A stretch of DNA of 36,642 bases from Euryarchaeota archaeon UBA88. Its GTDB lineage: Archaea > Thermoplasmatota > Poseidoniia > Poseidoniales > Poseidoniaceae. The DNA lies in assembly GCA_002499545.1 (NCBI GenBank), contig DAME01000019.1, positions 1,269 to 37,910 of the forward strand, read 5' to 3'. How positions within the stretch are numbered: position 1 is the stretch's first letter; each line of letters starts with the position of its first letter. The notes under the pieces are model-generated. The model searched no databases. It saw only the letters and a program-made list of their open reading frames with translations, and was not told the DNA's origin. The position numbers and the translations under genes are program-made. Shown here one piece after another: positions 15,588 to 25,130 of this stretch.

Positions 15588-18500
15588 TCAATAGTGAACC
15601 GTCAACCGACGTGGTTCAAGTGAACCTTTCAACTGAGCTTTCATGGCTGAAACTTCCATCGTAGCACCACGAAGCGTTGTCACGAATGGAATGTTCAATT
15701 CGACAGCCAATCGCCGCATCATGTTTCCATCACGAACTGCACCTCCCGACACAGTCGGGACATTGATGATGAACGAAACTTCACCTGAACGCATTAGGTC
15801 CAATGCATCAGGATGCTTTTTGTCTGCGATTCTATAGGCCACATTGGTTGGCACTCCCGCATTCCTTAGGACATCGCATGTACCCGGGGTGGCGAACAAT
15901 TTGAAACCAAGTTCGACGAGATCTTGTGCGATTGGAATCAACATTCGCTTGTCTTCATTTCGTACGGTGAGATAAGCCCCGCCACCACTTGCGACTGGAA
16001 CTTCGGTTGCCAACCTCGCTTTGAGGTAAGCTAAATCAGCAGATACATCTGAACCATAGACTTCACCCGTCGACTTCATTTCAGGCCCTGGAGCAGGATC
16101 AAGCCCGCGTAATTTAATGAATGGGAACACGGGTGCTTTCACGCAGACTTGGCCAGAAGTTCTTCGAGGGATCTCTTGTTCGCGCAGCGGTATACCAATC
16201 GTGATATTCGCAGCAATTCGTGCCATTGGAAGACCTGTTGCTTTCGCTACAAACGGCACGGTTCTCGAGGAACGAGGGTTCACCTCAAGCACGTAAAGAT
16301 CGTCACCCTGAAGAGCAAACTGAATATTGTAGCATCCCCTAATCTTCAAGCCTAGACCAATGATTTTGGTTTGTTCTGCAATCTTTTCGAGCATCGATTC
16401 GGGTATGTTTTGAGCAGGAATAAAGCATGTAGAATCACCTGAATGGATTCCAGCCTCCTCCAAATGTTCCATGATGGCTCCAACCAGAACATCTTCTCCA
16501 TCACAAGCAGCGTCTACATCAATTTCTGTTGCATGGCCGAGATAATCGTCGACAAGTAATGGCTTGTCAGGAGCGAGATAGGCCTCGTTCAAATACGCTT
16601 CAAGTTGCTGTTCATTTGAGAGAATTTCCATGCCGCGACCACCCAAGACATACGAAGGGCGGATGAGAACCGGGAAGCCAATGTCCAGAGCAGCTTTACG
16701 CACGTCATCCGCACTGGTCCCGGTTGTGCCATTCGGCATACGAAGTCCGCTACGGGCTGCGAATGCTTCAAATCGTTCTCTGTCACTCGCTTCGTCCACT
16801 GCATCACACGATGTGCCCATTATGCTCAAATCCAACCCGAGATGCGAAAGTAAAGGCAACCGTTCGTCGAGTGGTAAAGCAAGGTTGATCGCTGTTTGAC
16901 CTCCAAACTGGAGCAGAATTCCGTGCGCTTGTTCGCGGAGCAGAATTTCAGACACACACTCGAGCGTGAGTGGATCGAAGTACAATCGGTCAGAGGTATC
17001 GAAGTCTGTCGACACAGTTTCCGGATTGTTATTGATAAGAATAGCATCTTTTCCAGCCGCTCGGATTGCCTTCACTGCATGCACACAGCCGTAATCAAAC
17101 TCAATACCCTGACCAATCCGAATGGGTCCGCTTCCAACGGTGACCAAGCGTTCTTTGGTCCGGTTCTCAAGGTTGGGAAGGGAATCAATTCCCATCTCAT
17201 CATCCATTTCATAGGTGGAATAATAGTACGGTGTTTTCGCAGCAAACTCAGCGGCGCATGAATCAACCATTCGGAAACGTGGATGGAGCCCGAGTGAATG
17301 GCGCCGGCTCATGACAGCGTCTTCATCTCGTCCACCGGGTAATGAACGTGGCCCAGTTGCAGGGAATCCAGACAGCGCATCGGCGATGTGGCCGTCTGAG
17401 AAACCATTGGATTTCCAATGGCGTAATTGCTCTCGATTCAACTCTTGAGGGGTAGCAAGGGTCGAGGTTATTTCACGCTCAATGTGTGCAATGTTCTCAA
17501 AGCGGTACAAAAACCATCGAGTTATTCGGGTGATTTCATGAACTTTCTCGACACTCCATCCTCGGCGGAAGGCTTCAATGAGCGCACCCATTCGTCGATC
17601 AGTAGCAATTCGACACCATTCAACGAGGGTGGAATCTGGAAGCTCACTCAGGGCACGTTCAGCCATGCCTTCACCTTCAGACTCGTCAGCTCTGGTGAGA
17701 GGACGTGGATGTGGACACCCTTGTTCAAGAGAGGCCCATGCCTTGAGGAAGGCTTCTTCGAAGTTCCGACCAATGGCCATGACTTCTCCTGTCGATTTCA
17801 TCGAGGTTCCAAGCGTACGATCTGCAGTTCGAAACTTATCGAACGGCCATCGTGGAATTTTGACAACGCAGTAATCCAAGGTTGGTTCGAAAGCCGCAGT
17901 CGTCCCCTCCCCTGTAATCGGATTTGGAAGTTCATCAAGCGTGTAGCCTACTGCAATCTTTGCAGCCATCCGTGCAATCGGATACCCGGTTGCCTTACTG
18001 GCAAGAGCAGAGGAGCGTGAAACGCGAGGATTGACTTCAATGACGCGGATTTCGCCGGTTGATTGATTGAATGCAAATTGGACATTGCAGCCACCCTTAA
18101 TGTTCAATTCACGAATTAAAGCAAGTGCTTGGTCACGAAGTATTTGATGGTCGGAATCTGAGAACGATTGCAGGGGTGCTACAACCGTTGACTCACCGGT
18201 ATGGACACCCATAGGGTCAATGTTTTCCATGGTGCACACAATGGTGGCGTTGTCTGCTCCATCTCGCATGACCTCATATTCCAATTCCTGCCAACCAAGA
18301 ATGGACTCCTCAATCAGCACTTGATTAATTCTGGAATTACGTAATCCAAGGGTGGCTATTTCGACAAGTTGCCCGAGGTCCCACGCAGTTCCGCCCCCGA
18401 GACCACCCAGGGTGAATGCAGGACGGATCAGTATAGGCCATGTACCAATCGTTTCAGCAGCTGAAATAACCTCGTCCATTGTGTTGCAGGCTAGGGCATT

Positions 18501-18932
18501 TGAGATAGGAAGATTGATTGAATTGCATACTTGGTTGAACAATTCACGGTCTTCTGCTTTGTCGATAGCGTCAAGGTCAGAACCAATGAGTTCAACACCA
18601 AGACGTTCCAAAGAGCCGTCATGCGCCAATTCACTGGCGATGTTCAACGCAGTCTGACCGCCCATTCCAGCAAGAAGTGCACACGGCTTCTCGATTTCTA
18701 GAATTCGTCGAACCGTATCGGGTAGAAGTGGTTCAATGTAGACCTTATCTGCCATTTCGGGGTCGTTCTGTATCGTTGCAGGATTGGAATTGACCAAAAT
18801 CACTTGGTAGCCGTCCTCACGAAGTGCTCGAACTGCCTGACTCCCTGAAAAGTCAAATTCTGCCGCTTGTCCAATTTTAATTGGTCCACTTCCAAGAACG
18901 AGGATGGTCTCCAAATCGTCTCGACGAGGCAT
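15588..18932 (-). CDS. carB: Carbamoyl-phosphate synthase large subunit
   Basis: The 1114-residue protein is the ammonia-using large subunit of carbamoyl-phosphate synthase, which feeds pyrimidine and arginine synthesis. The two homologous halves are seen in the repeated nucleotide-binding starts G-S-G-P-I-K-I-G-Q-A (about residue 14) and G-S-G-P-I-R-I-G-Q-G (about residue 590), each leading into an ATP-grasp domain, and the C-terminal 130 residues form the MGS-like allosteric domain. It is about 40 residues longer than the E. coli protein; a low-complexity charged insertion (R-A-D-E-S-E-G-E-G region, near residue 415) accounts for part of this. Its ATG overlaps the carA stop by one base (TAATG). 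Confidence 0.97.
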   Translation of the reverse strand: MPRRDDLETILVLGSGPIKIGQAAEFDFSGSQAVRALREDGYQVILVNSNPATIQNDPEMADKVYIEPLLPDTVRRILEIEKPCALLAGMGGQTALNIASELAHDGSLERLGVELIGSDLDAIDKAEDRELFNQVCNSINLPISNALACNTMDEVISAAETIGTWPILIRPAFTLGGLGGGTAWDLGQLVEIATLGLRNSRINQVLIEESILGWQELEYEVMRDGADNATIVCTMENIDPMGVHTGESTVVAPLQSFSDSDHQILRDQALALIRELNIKGGCNVQFAFNQSTGEIRVIEVNPRVSRSSALASKATGYPIARMAAKIAVGYTLDELPNPITGEGTTAAFEPTLDYCVVKIPRWPFDKFRTADRTLGTSMKSTGEVMAIGRNFEEAFLKAWASLEQGCPHPRPLTRADESEGEGMAERALSELPDSTLVEWCRIATDRRMGALIEAFRRGWSVEKVHEITRITRWFLYRFENIAHIEREITSTLATPQELNREQLRHWKSNGFSDGHIADALSGFPATGPRSLPGGRDEDAVMSRRHSLGLHPRFRMVDSCAAEFAAKTPYYYSTYEMDDEMGIDSLPNLENRTKERLVTVGSGPIRIGQGIEFDYGCVHAVKAIRAAGKDAILINNNPETVSTDFDTSDRLYFDPLTLECVSEILLREQAHGILLQFGGQTAINLALPLDERLPLLSHLGLDLSIMGTSCDAVDEASDRERFEAFAARSGLRMPNGTTGTSADDVRKAALDIGFPVLIRPSYVLGGRGMEILSNEQQLEAYLNEAYLAPDKPLLVDDYLGHATEIDVDAACDGEDVLVGAIMEHLEEAGIHSGDSTCFIPAQNIPESMLEKIAEQTKIIGLGLKIRGCYNIQFALQGDDLYVLEVNPRSSRTVPFVAKATGLPMARIAANITIGIPLREQEIPRRTSGQVCVKAPVFPFIKLRGLDPAPGPEMKSTGEVYGSDVSADLAYLKARLATEVPVASGGGAYLTVRNEDKRMLIPIAQDLVELGFKLFATPGTCDVLRNAGVPTNVAYRIADKKHPDALDLMRSGEVSFIINVPTVSGGAVRDGNMMRRLAVELNIPFVTTLRGATMEVSAMKAQLKGSLEPRRLTVHY

Positions 18933-20278
18933 TACTGCCCACCCCCGAGGTGTTGGTCAACGATTTCTCTAAATTGGGTGAACAGTGGAGCAGCATCGTG
19001 CGGCCCTGGGCAAGCCTCGGGGTGGAACTGGACTGTAAAGGAAGGGTGGCCTACAATATCCAAACCCTCGACTGTTCGGTCATTGGCATTGATGAAGCGA
19101 ACCTCGACCTCAGCGCCATGCTGGTTTTCAGATACCGGAGAGCAGGCTCCACTCGGATGAGCGGCAAGCATTCCGGCTTCAGGATCTGCTACGGCGAAAC
19201 CGTGATTTTGGCTGGTGATGGAGACCAATCCAGTTTTGAGGTCCACTACTGGTTGGTTTGCACCACGGTGGCCGTATCGCATTTTGTAAGTCTGCAAGCC
19301 TGATGCCAGCCCCATCAACTGATGACCGAGACAAATGCCCATGACCGGCATCTGAGCACGCACAGCCTGTGCGAGTGTCGTTCGCGCTGCTGTTGCCTTT
19401 CCTGGATGCGCAGGGTCTCCAGGCCCATTGGAACAGAACAGTGCGTCGATTTGGTATGAATTTTGAAGAACCTCGAAAGGTGTCTCAGGAGGACACCAAA
19501 CCACCTCGAAATCACGGCAGAGGTTTCGTAAGATGTTGTACTTAATTCCGCAATCCAATGCACCAAGCCGAGGTAACGGTCGGTCTAAGGCATCAAGCGC
19601 ACCAGGGTTGAGAACAACCGGGTGTTGAATTGAAACCATTTCGACTAAATCATCAAGTTCGGGTGAGGTCAATACCGCAAGACGGCTTTGCAGAAGGTCT
19701 TCTTCTTCCGCAGGACCAAAGACACACAACACGGTCCCAAGTTCACGAACTCGGCGTGTGATTGAGCGTGTATCAATCCCCTCAATCCCAGGAACGTTGT
19801 GCAAACGGAGTAAATCCTCTACAGAGGCTATGGAATTACGATGATCTGGTTGCTTCATGGCGTGACGTACCACAACGCCCCGAGGCCAAACTGCTGAGGA
19901 TTCAGATGCATTCGGATGAATGCCATAGTTCCCGATGAGAGGGTAGGTGAACGTCAGAACTTGGCCAGCGAACGACGGGTCGGTCAATGATTCTTGGTAA
20001 CCCATCATCCCAGTTGTGAAGACAAGTTCTCCCTCACCGTGCCCTTTGGCGCCAAACAACGTGCCGTGATAGCGTCCGCCGTCGGCAGTCAGAAGAATTC
20101 CTGGTCCTTCTGCAGATTGCGGTAATTCATGGCCGAAAAGAAGACCGTCTGCTGCATCGGTGAAGCAAGGAGCAATGTCGACGCCGCGTTGATTTTCTCC
20201 CGGAGAGAAAGTGCCGGTGTTTCTATCCTCTCCCGACATCAGTTTTGGTCGAAAACGGCCCCCCATAATGATTGGCAT
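18932..20278 (-). CDS. carA: Carbamoyl-phosphate synthase small subunit (glutaminase)
   Basis: This is the glutamine amidotransferase subunit of carbamoyl-phosphate synthase, which supplies ammonia to CarB. In the 448-residue version the nucleophile is C316 in G-I-C-L-G-H-Q-L-M-G, and the rest of the triad is H419 and E421 in Q-F-H-P-E-A. The N-terminal CPSase small-subunit domain is recognised by G-E-L-V-F-T-T-G-M-M-G-Y-Q-E-S and L-T-F-T-Y-P-L-I-G-N-Y-G. Start choice is uncertain: the frame is open to 20332, but an AT-rich TATA-like element at 20314-20327 implies that transcription begins near 20290, leaving ATGs at 20278, 20266 and 20239. The family core starts about 50 residues in, so any of them would work. 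Confidence 0.94.
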   Translation of the reverse strand: MPIIMGGRFRPKLMSGEDRNTGTFSPGENQRGVDIAPCFTDAADGLLFGHELPQSAEGPGILLTADGGRYHGTLFGAKGHGEGELVFTTGMMGYQESLTDPSFAGQVLTFTYPLIGNYGIHPNASESSAVWPRGVVVRHAMKQPDHRNSIASVEDLLRLHNVPGIEGIDTRSITRRVRELGTVLCVFGPAEEEDLLQSRLAVLTSPELDDLVEMVSIQHPVVLNPGALDALDRPLPRLGALDCGIKYNILRNLCRDFEVVWCPPETPFEVLQNSYQIDALFCSNGPGDPAHPGKATAARTTLAQAVRAQMPVMGICLGHQLMGLASGLQTYKMRYGHRGANQPVVDLKTGLVSITSQNHGFAVADPEAGMLAAHPSGACSPVSENQHGAEVEVRFINANDRTVEGLDIVGHPSFTVQFHPEACPGPHDAAPLFTQFREIVDQHLGGGQ

Positions 20279-20313
20279 GAAGGCTTGGAGGAATTTGACA
20301 TCCAATTGACATG

Positions 20314-20327
20314 AAATATTAAAAAAA
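20314..20327 (-). promoter_or_regulatory. TATA-like box of the carAB operon
   Basis: On the minus strand this reads TTTTTTTAATATTT, an unusually AT-rich block in otherwise balanced DNA. Placing the archaeal start site about 25-27 bases downstream gives transcription from near 20290, just ahead of the candidate carA start codons. There is no competing gene in the 20333-20359 gap. Confidence 0.55.
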
Positions 20328-20359
20328 TACAACCCTAAGTAGGCTAAGTAAGGTGATGA

Positions 20360-20929
20360 TTACTCTTCTTCGAGACGGTCTAAATCTCGAACGCTCTTAC
20401 CGTTGGCGGAAGGGTCGATGATGAGCCGAGCATCATCGAAGGTTCGCTCGCTTGCTGACTCACCGTGCCAGGCATCGAGAAAGAGAGCGAGTGCCGCAAC
20501 TTCTGAATGCGGCTGATTGCCCACTGCCACATTGTACTGGCTGTACTTGAAGACCTCCCCTGGTACCTTTGCACCTCCTACAATAACGGCAATCGGGCGA
20601 TCTCTACGAATCCGAGGTATCGCTTCTCGGAAAGGTTCGCCGTACATGGTAAGGTGGATTGCAACGCCAGGCTTGCCATCGCCAGCATCATCTTCGACGA
20701 ATCGCTTCAACCAGCGTACGGGTCCTTTGACGTGTTCGCATTCCATTCCACCACCAAATCGGTTACCCACTGAAGAAAGGTTTTCAAACATTTTTGGGTC
20801 TTCATCGCCAGAAAGAAGAAAACGGTCTGCACCGAGTGCTCGACTCACAAGTGCGAGATGCGTCGTTATGCGTGGGTCGCGACCGAGCCGATATCCCAGG
20901 CGAAGAACATCGACACGTTCACCAGTCAT
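20360..20929 (-). CDS. tRNA (cytidine-56 2'-O)-methyltransferase, aTrm56 family
   Basis: The 189-residue protein matches archaeal Trm56, the SPOUT-class enzyme that methylates the ribose of C56 in the T-loop of tRNA using S-adenosylmethionine. Family blocks seen are V-L-R-L-G-Y-R-L-G-R-D near the N-terminus, T-T-H-L-A-L-V-S-R-A-L-G-A, A-I-H-L-T-M-Y-G, V-I-V-G-G-A-K-V-P and Y-N-V-A-V-G-N-Q-P-H-S-E-V-A-A-L. These last motifs form the SPOUT knot cofactor site. It is encoded just upstream of carAB on the same strand, separated by the carA promoter, and follows the membrane protein gene at 21 kb after 36 bases. Confidence 0.93.
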   Translation of the reverse strand: MTGERVDVLRLGYRLGRDPRITTHLALVSRALGADRFLLSGDEDPKMFENLSSVGNRFGGGMECEHVKGPVRWLKRFVEDDAGDGKPGVAIHLTMYGEPFREAIPRIRRDRPIAVIVGGAKVPGEVFKYSQYNVAVGNQPHSEVAALALFLDAWHGESASERTFDDARLIIDPSANGKSVRDLDRLEEE

Positions 20930-20965
20930 GAACCGTCGAAACCATTGCCCTAAAGAAAGGTACCG

Positions 20966-21604
20966 TTAGTCAATGAGTTCGAGTTCAGCATCCAGAGATG
21001 TCTCCGGTTCTGTATACAACTCCAGACCGTGAGATTCAGAAAAACGCTTGAGCCATAGAAGAAGGGATGCATCAACCAAGTAATGTGCACAGAAGGTGAC
21101 TCCTCCCCAAAGCAGTCCAATCCGAAGACTGCGCCAAACTGCGGTTTGAAGTTCCAAATCATTGGTGACAATACCGTACACCAGTGGTTCGATGAAATAA
21201 AATGAACAGATGATAATCATAGCACCCGAAACCAGTGAAGGAAGGAGTTGTCCAAGCTCTCTGCTGTAAGCTCGTAAGAGTGCTGACAGCAGACCCAAAA
21301 ACATGATCACCATCGCAACATCAGAAAATTGAAGGCCGAACAGCAGCGATTCTCCAACCGAAGCATCGTCGTTCATCGAAGAGATAAAAATCCAATAAAA
21401 CAGGACCAGTACGGTGATAAGACCTCCACCGATATACGCTTTAGCGGAAATCATTTCGTAGATTGCGTTTTGATTTTTTACGTCCATCCGTTGACTGAGA
21501 CGTTCAGCTAATTCCCTTTGCGCTCCGTTTGAACTATGATGGCTAAATGACTCGCTGGGCCCCTCGAAATCCGTTGAAGAGATTTCTCCGGCCTCTTCGC
21601 TCAT
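20966..21604 (-). CDS. Hypothetical four-helix membrane protein
   Basis: I do not recognise this protein. It has a soluble, Ser/Glu-rich N-terminus of about 55 residues, then four hydrophobic segments (roughly residues 60-80, 90-110, 117-142 and 157-180 counted from the chosen start) and a short acidic C-terminal tail. A longer start at 21625 would add seven residues; the ATG at 21604 (M-S-E-E-A-G-E) is equally plausible. It is divergent from folP with about 50 bases between them and lies upstream of the Trm56 gene on the same strand. Confidence 0.75.
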   Translation of the reverse strand: MSEEAGEISSTDFEGPSESFSHHSSNGAQRELAERLSQRMDVKNQNAIYEMISAKAYIGGGLITVLVLFYWIFISSMNDDASVGESLLFGLQFSDVAMVIMFLGLLSALLRAYSRELGQLLPSLVSGAMIIICSFYFIEPLVYGIVTNDLELQTAVWRSLRIGLLWGGVTFCAHYLVDASLLLWLKRFSESHGLELYTEPETSLDAELELID

Positions 21605-21655
21605 GGCTGCCGTCCGCACTGACAACTTATCAAATCTGCCGAACTCGCGTAGAGC

Positions 21656-22522
21656 ATGGGCCGAACCTTTGAGTCACTGGACCTGCGCCGAGACCGAATC
21701 TCAAGGGGTTTGCACCGTAGTGATGAGGATTCGTGCCACCTCATGGGTGTAATCAACGTCACGCCCGATTCCTTTCACGCTCAAAGTCGAATGCAAACGG
21801 TTGAGGATGCAGTAACTGAAGGCCTCAAAATGTGGAACGAGGGAGCCACGTGGTTGGATGTTGGAGGTGAATCGACGCGCCCCGGTGCTCAAACTGTTAC
21901 CATCGAGGAAGAGCTCCGTCGGGTGATTCCCGTGATCCGGGAACTTCGACGTGCAAACCCGCACGGATTGATTTCTATTGACACCCGTCATGCAGTTGTT
22001 GCAAGTGCTTCGATTGAGGCAGGTGCTGACTTGGTCAATGACGTTTCAGGACTTCGTGACCCGGCGATGATTGATGTCGTACTTGAAGCGCAGTGCGGTG
22101 TGTGCATCATGCACATGCAGGGCACTCCGGAAACAATGCAGGACTCACCAAAATACATGGACTGCGCTAAAGAAGTGAGCGAGCAATTATTGGAAACTGC
22201 ACGAGGACTCGTTGCTGCTGGGCTTCCTGCAGAACTGATTGCGCTCGACCCCGGAATTGGGTTTGGAAAAGCTTTGCACGACAACCTCGAACTCCTTCAG
22301 CGGCATGAAATGTTGCGAGGTATCGAAGGTTTTGCTATTTTATGGGGTGTTTCACGGAAGTCGATGATCGGGGCAATCACCGGTCAAAGTCAGCCAGAAC
22401 ATCGTCTTAATGGGACGCTTGGCGTTGCAGCGTACGCTCATCAAGAGGGGATTGACATCCTACGTGTGCACGATGTCGAAGCGCATGCAGACATGCTCAA
22501 AGTCTTGCAGGTTCTGGATTAA
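21656..22522 (+). CDS. folP: Dihydropteroate synthase
   Basis: The 288-residue TIM-barrel enzyme joins 6-hydroxymethyl-dihydropterin diphosphate with p-aminobenzoate (or a related amine) to give dihydropteroate. The first signature M-G-V-I-N-V-T-P-D-S-F begins near residue 29, the second W-L-D-V-G-G-E-S-T-R-P-G near 62, and D-P-G-I-G-F-G-K near 200; G-V-S-R-K-S-M-I-G follows toward the end. All are classical DHPS motifs. With FolB in the same window this supports a bacterial-style folate route. The stop TAA overlaps the stop of the convergent TraB-like gene on the four bases TTAA (22519-22522). Confidence 0.95.
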   Translation: MGRTFESLDLRRDRISRGLHRSDEDSCHLMGVINVTPDSFHAQSRMQTVEDAVTEGLKMWNEGATWLDVGGESTRPGAQTVTIEEELRRVIPVIRELRRANPHGLISIDTRHAVVASASIEAGADLVNDVSGLRDPAMIDVVLEAQCGVCIMHMQGTPETMQDSPKYMDCAKEVSEQLLETARGLVAAGLPAELIALDPGIGFGKALHDNLELLQRHEMLRGIEGFAILWGVSRKSMIGAITGQSQPEHRLNGTLGVAAYAHQEGIDILRVHDVEAHADMLKVLQVLD

Positions 22523-23682
22523 AGCCCAATATTTCCGAGCAAACCTGCCGCTGCAAACCAGGCTCCAGCCATGCTTCCCAGATTGGTAAGCGAGGTGACT
22601 AACAGAACTCTGCCGGCTTTGTTAGACCAAAAAGCACCCAAACTTTCCAACTTCAAGAACTGTTGAAGGTCCTCTGCGGTTGGTTCTTTAATTTTCAATT
22701 GAACATAACCTGCAAACCATCCAGCAGCAAGTGTTGGGTTCAATGAAGTGATTGGAGAGGCAGCTGCGGCAGTTAAAATCGCCAGCGGATGTCCTCGAGC
22801 GATGATACATCCCAATGCAGCGAAAACCGCATTTGCAGCCGTCCAAACGGTGAACATTTCAATGAGGCTCACTTTCTCGCCGTTCGCTAAGAAATAGGCC
22901 ATCAGCCCCATTACAAAAACAGGAATCAACCATGGTATGCTCTTTGCAAACCGTCCCCGTTGAGGGACGGAATCGAGTAGCGACATTGACACTGAATCAG
23001 GCTGAGTGTCGTGAGTAAGATGTTGCTTAACTCCTGCGAGATGTCCTGCGCCAACTACCACCAGCACCTTCCTTTCATCAAGAGGAAGGTCAGCAATTTT
23101 TCCTGCCAAAAATGAATCCCGCTCATCGATTAACACCGTACCTGCTCCGGGTGAGAACGTTTTGAGCTCCTCCATGAGTGAACTGAGTAAGTCTTGATCT
23201 TCCAACAGTTCACTTACCTCAGGACCGTCTTCATCCTCATCGCCTAAAAGTGACCACAAGATCTTCACTTTTTCTCGAAACTTCATCTTTTTCCATGCAC
23301 GGCGGAGCGTTGTTTGGATATCACGATCGATGAGAGCGTATTCCAAATCGTTTGCCTTTGCTTCTTGGACGGCTACAAGGAGTTCAGCACCAGGTTGCTG
23401 TCCTTCATCCAATCCAAGTTTTCTCTGCTCTGCTGCAAGCAAAGATTGCAGTAAAACCAAGGGTGCTTTTCCTTCTTTAACGACCTTGAGGAGACCCTCT
23501 TTGTCGAGGCGTCGATTGCTCGTGAGAGCTGTGTAGCGCGACTGACACAATTCAACTGCAACTATGTCAGGCTGATAGGTGGAAATTTGCTCTTTCACCG
23601 CCTCGACACTTGCTGTAGAGACGTGCGCCGTTCCAAGCAATCTGAGTGTCGGCGAAACGTCAACAAATGGGGCTTGCGACAT
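22519..23682 (-). CDS. TraB/GumN-family membrane protein
   Basis: The 387-residue protein has an N-terminal TraB-type domain (about 1-230) beginning L-L-G-T-A-H-V-S-T-A-S and containing V-A-V-E-L-C-Q-S-R-Y, both characteristic, followed by about four hydrophobic segments (about 245-387). Archaeal and eukaryotic TraB-domain proteins share this soluble plus membrane layout; biochemical function is not settled, though the fold resembles metal-dependent proteases of the EreA/Tiki clan. It starts one base after the stop of the DHH phosphoesterase gene, so the two are almost surely cotranscribed, and it converges with folP. Confidence 0.9.
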   Translation of the reverse strand: MSQAPFVDVSPTLRLLGTAHVSTASVEAVKEQISTYQPDIVAVELCQSRYTALTSNRRLDKEGLLKVVKEGKAPLVLLQSLLAAEQRKLGLDEGQQPGAELLVAVQEAKANDLEYALIDRDIQTTLRRAWKKMKFREKVKILWSLLGDEDEDGPEVSELLEDQDLLSSLMEELKTFSPGAGTVLIDERDSFLAGKIADLPLDERKVLVVVGAGHLAGVKQHLTHDTQPDSVSMSLLDSVPQRGRFAKSIPWLIPVFVMGLMAYFLANGEKVSLIEMFTVWTAANAVFAALGCIIARGHPLAILTAAAASPITSLNPTLAAGWFAGYVQLKIKEPTAEDLQQFLKLESLGAFWSNKAGRVLLVTSLTNLGSMAGAWFAAAGLLGNIGL

Positions 23683-25080
23683 TCATTCAGCCCCCAAGAA
23701 AAGGTGTAACAGTGATTCCTGCATCGCTGCAACAGCCATTGATGCTGCAGTATCTGGGTCTTGAGGCAGTGAATCGACAAGATGTGCAAATGGAATTTGA
23801 CCCCCTGCAAGGGCTTTGTGACCTCCAGAAAGGCCCCCTCCCCACGTATCGGAAAGAATCCTACCAAGGTGCAAATTCGGGTCGATTGTGCGAGCCGATA
23901 GAATGACTTTGCCTCTTCGAGGACCAAACACGACAACGGTTTGAACGCCTTCTGTTGGCAGGAGGAAATCTGCTATTTGGGCAAGCGCATCACGGTTTGG
24001 CATCTTGCTTAATGGTGCCAGTAAAATTCCCTGTTCCATTGTTCGAGAAGCCAACGCTTCTGCGAAGCATTCAAGCGTATCTTGAGAGCGAGGTGGCGAT
24101 TCTATAGACTTCATCATCTCATCATCAACGTATGCATTGAGCCACGACAGTGCACGGATATCAACTGCGTTGAACTGTCGAGTGAAACCGAGTGTGTCGG
24201 TACGAATACCAAAAGCGAGCGCCGTAGCAATACGTGGCGTAATTGGGTGATTGAGGCTCATCAAGAGACTCGCCACCATTGAGGAAGTCGCAGAAAACTC
24301 GGGGCGAACCAGTGAGATGTCTGCAGCAACCGATTCTTCGAGACTGTGATGATCGATAACAATGTGTGGAACACAATCTTCGGGAAGAATATTGTTGGCT
24401 CCGGGCCGATGGAAATCCAAGGTGATTATAACGGCTGCATCACGCAAAACATCGTTCACTTCCCAATCGAGAATGAGCCGTCGAACTGGAATATCCAAGA
24501 GCCGAACCATGGCTCGATTCTGTTGATGTTCAATCATACCGCCATGCAGCAGTTCGGGCCTCAAACCCATTTCTGCAATCATCTCATACATGGCTAAGCC
24601 TGCTCCAAGTGCATCGGGGTCTGGGTTGTCATGGCAGAATATAGCCACAAGCGAATCTTTTGGAACTGATTGAAGATAATGCTGAACAACAGTAGCACCG
24701 TCTTTCTGCTCCCATGAACGAATCCTGTCTTTCATGGCCGACAGCGAAACATCATCGACACTGATGAGGTCAATTCCATCGCCTTCAAGCTCCATAGTCG
24801 TCAAAATTGGCACATTACTCCATTTCTTTTTCAATGCCAAAATTGGGTCCGAATCTGAAAGTGCATCGGGGTCGAGAAAGAGAACTGCTGTAGGTTTGTG
24901 AGCATCGAGTGGGAGTTCATTCAACATCATCGGTTTTGGTAAAGCCATGACCTCACAGCCATCCAGTGGTCCGTCAAGGGGAAGCGTTGCTGCAAGGCCA
25001 ACAAGGACACTTCGTCGACTTTCAGAGCACCACCGACTGAGTCGTACTGCGAGACTTCCTGAACCTATGATGAGAAACAT
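23683..25080 (-). CDS. DHH-family phosphoesterase with N-terminal Rossmann-like domain
   Basis: The 465-residue protein starts with a Rossmann/TrkA-N-like domain (M-F-L-I-I-G-S-G-S-L-A; about 1-130) and continues with a DHH phosphoesterase domain: H150-D-N-P-D-P-D156 is motif I, D243-H-H is the family-defining motif, and G-G-G-L-S-G-G-H (414-421) with a following A-G-G is the DHHA1 substrate-binding loop. Such proteins hydrolyse cyclic di-nucleotides, short oligonucleotides or pAp; which applies here cannot be said. Starts at 25134 and 25095 are possible, but the ATG at 25080 follows G-G-T-G-A and lies about 27 bases after an AT-rich element (minus strand CAATTAAATCC), consistent with a near-leaderless transcript. 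Confidence 0.9.
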   Translation of the reverse strand: MFLIIGSGSLAVRLSRWCSESRRSVLVGLAATLPLDGPLDGCEVMALPKPMMLNELPLDAHKPTAVLFLDPDALSDSDPILALKKKWSNVPILTTMELEGDGIDLISVDDVSLSAMKDRIRSWEQKDGATVVQHYLQSVPKDSLVAIFCHDNPDPDALGAGLAMYEMIAEMGLRPELLHGGMIEHQQNRAMVRLLDIPVRRLILDWEVNDVLRDAAVIITLDFHRPGANNILPEDCVPHIVIDHHSLEESVAADISLVRPEFSATSSMVASLLMSLNHPITPRIATALAFGIRTDTLGFTRQFNAVDIRALSWLNAYVDDEMMKSIESPPRSQDTLECFAEALASRTMEQGILLAPLSKMPNRDALAQIADFLLPTEGVQTVVVFGPRRGKVILSARTIDPNLHLGRILSDTWGGGLSGGHKALAGGQIPFAHLVDSLPQDPDTAASMAVAAMQESLLHLFLGAE

Positions 25081-25130
25081 TCTTTCACCGTTCATTGGCC
25101 GATATGGATTTAATTGGTACGTCAGAGAAT

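Noticed and set aside
20279..20332. CarA start at 20332
   Set aside because: The extension would be encoded by the AT-rich TATA-like block and its downstream leader, so it is more likely non-coding.
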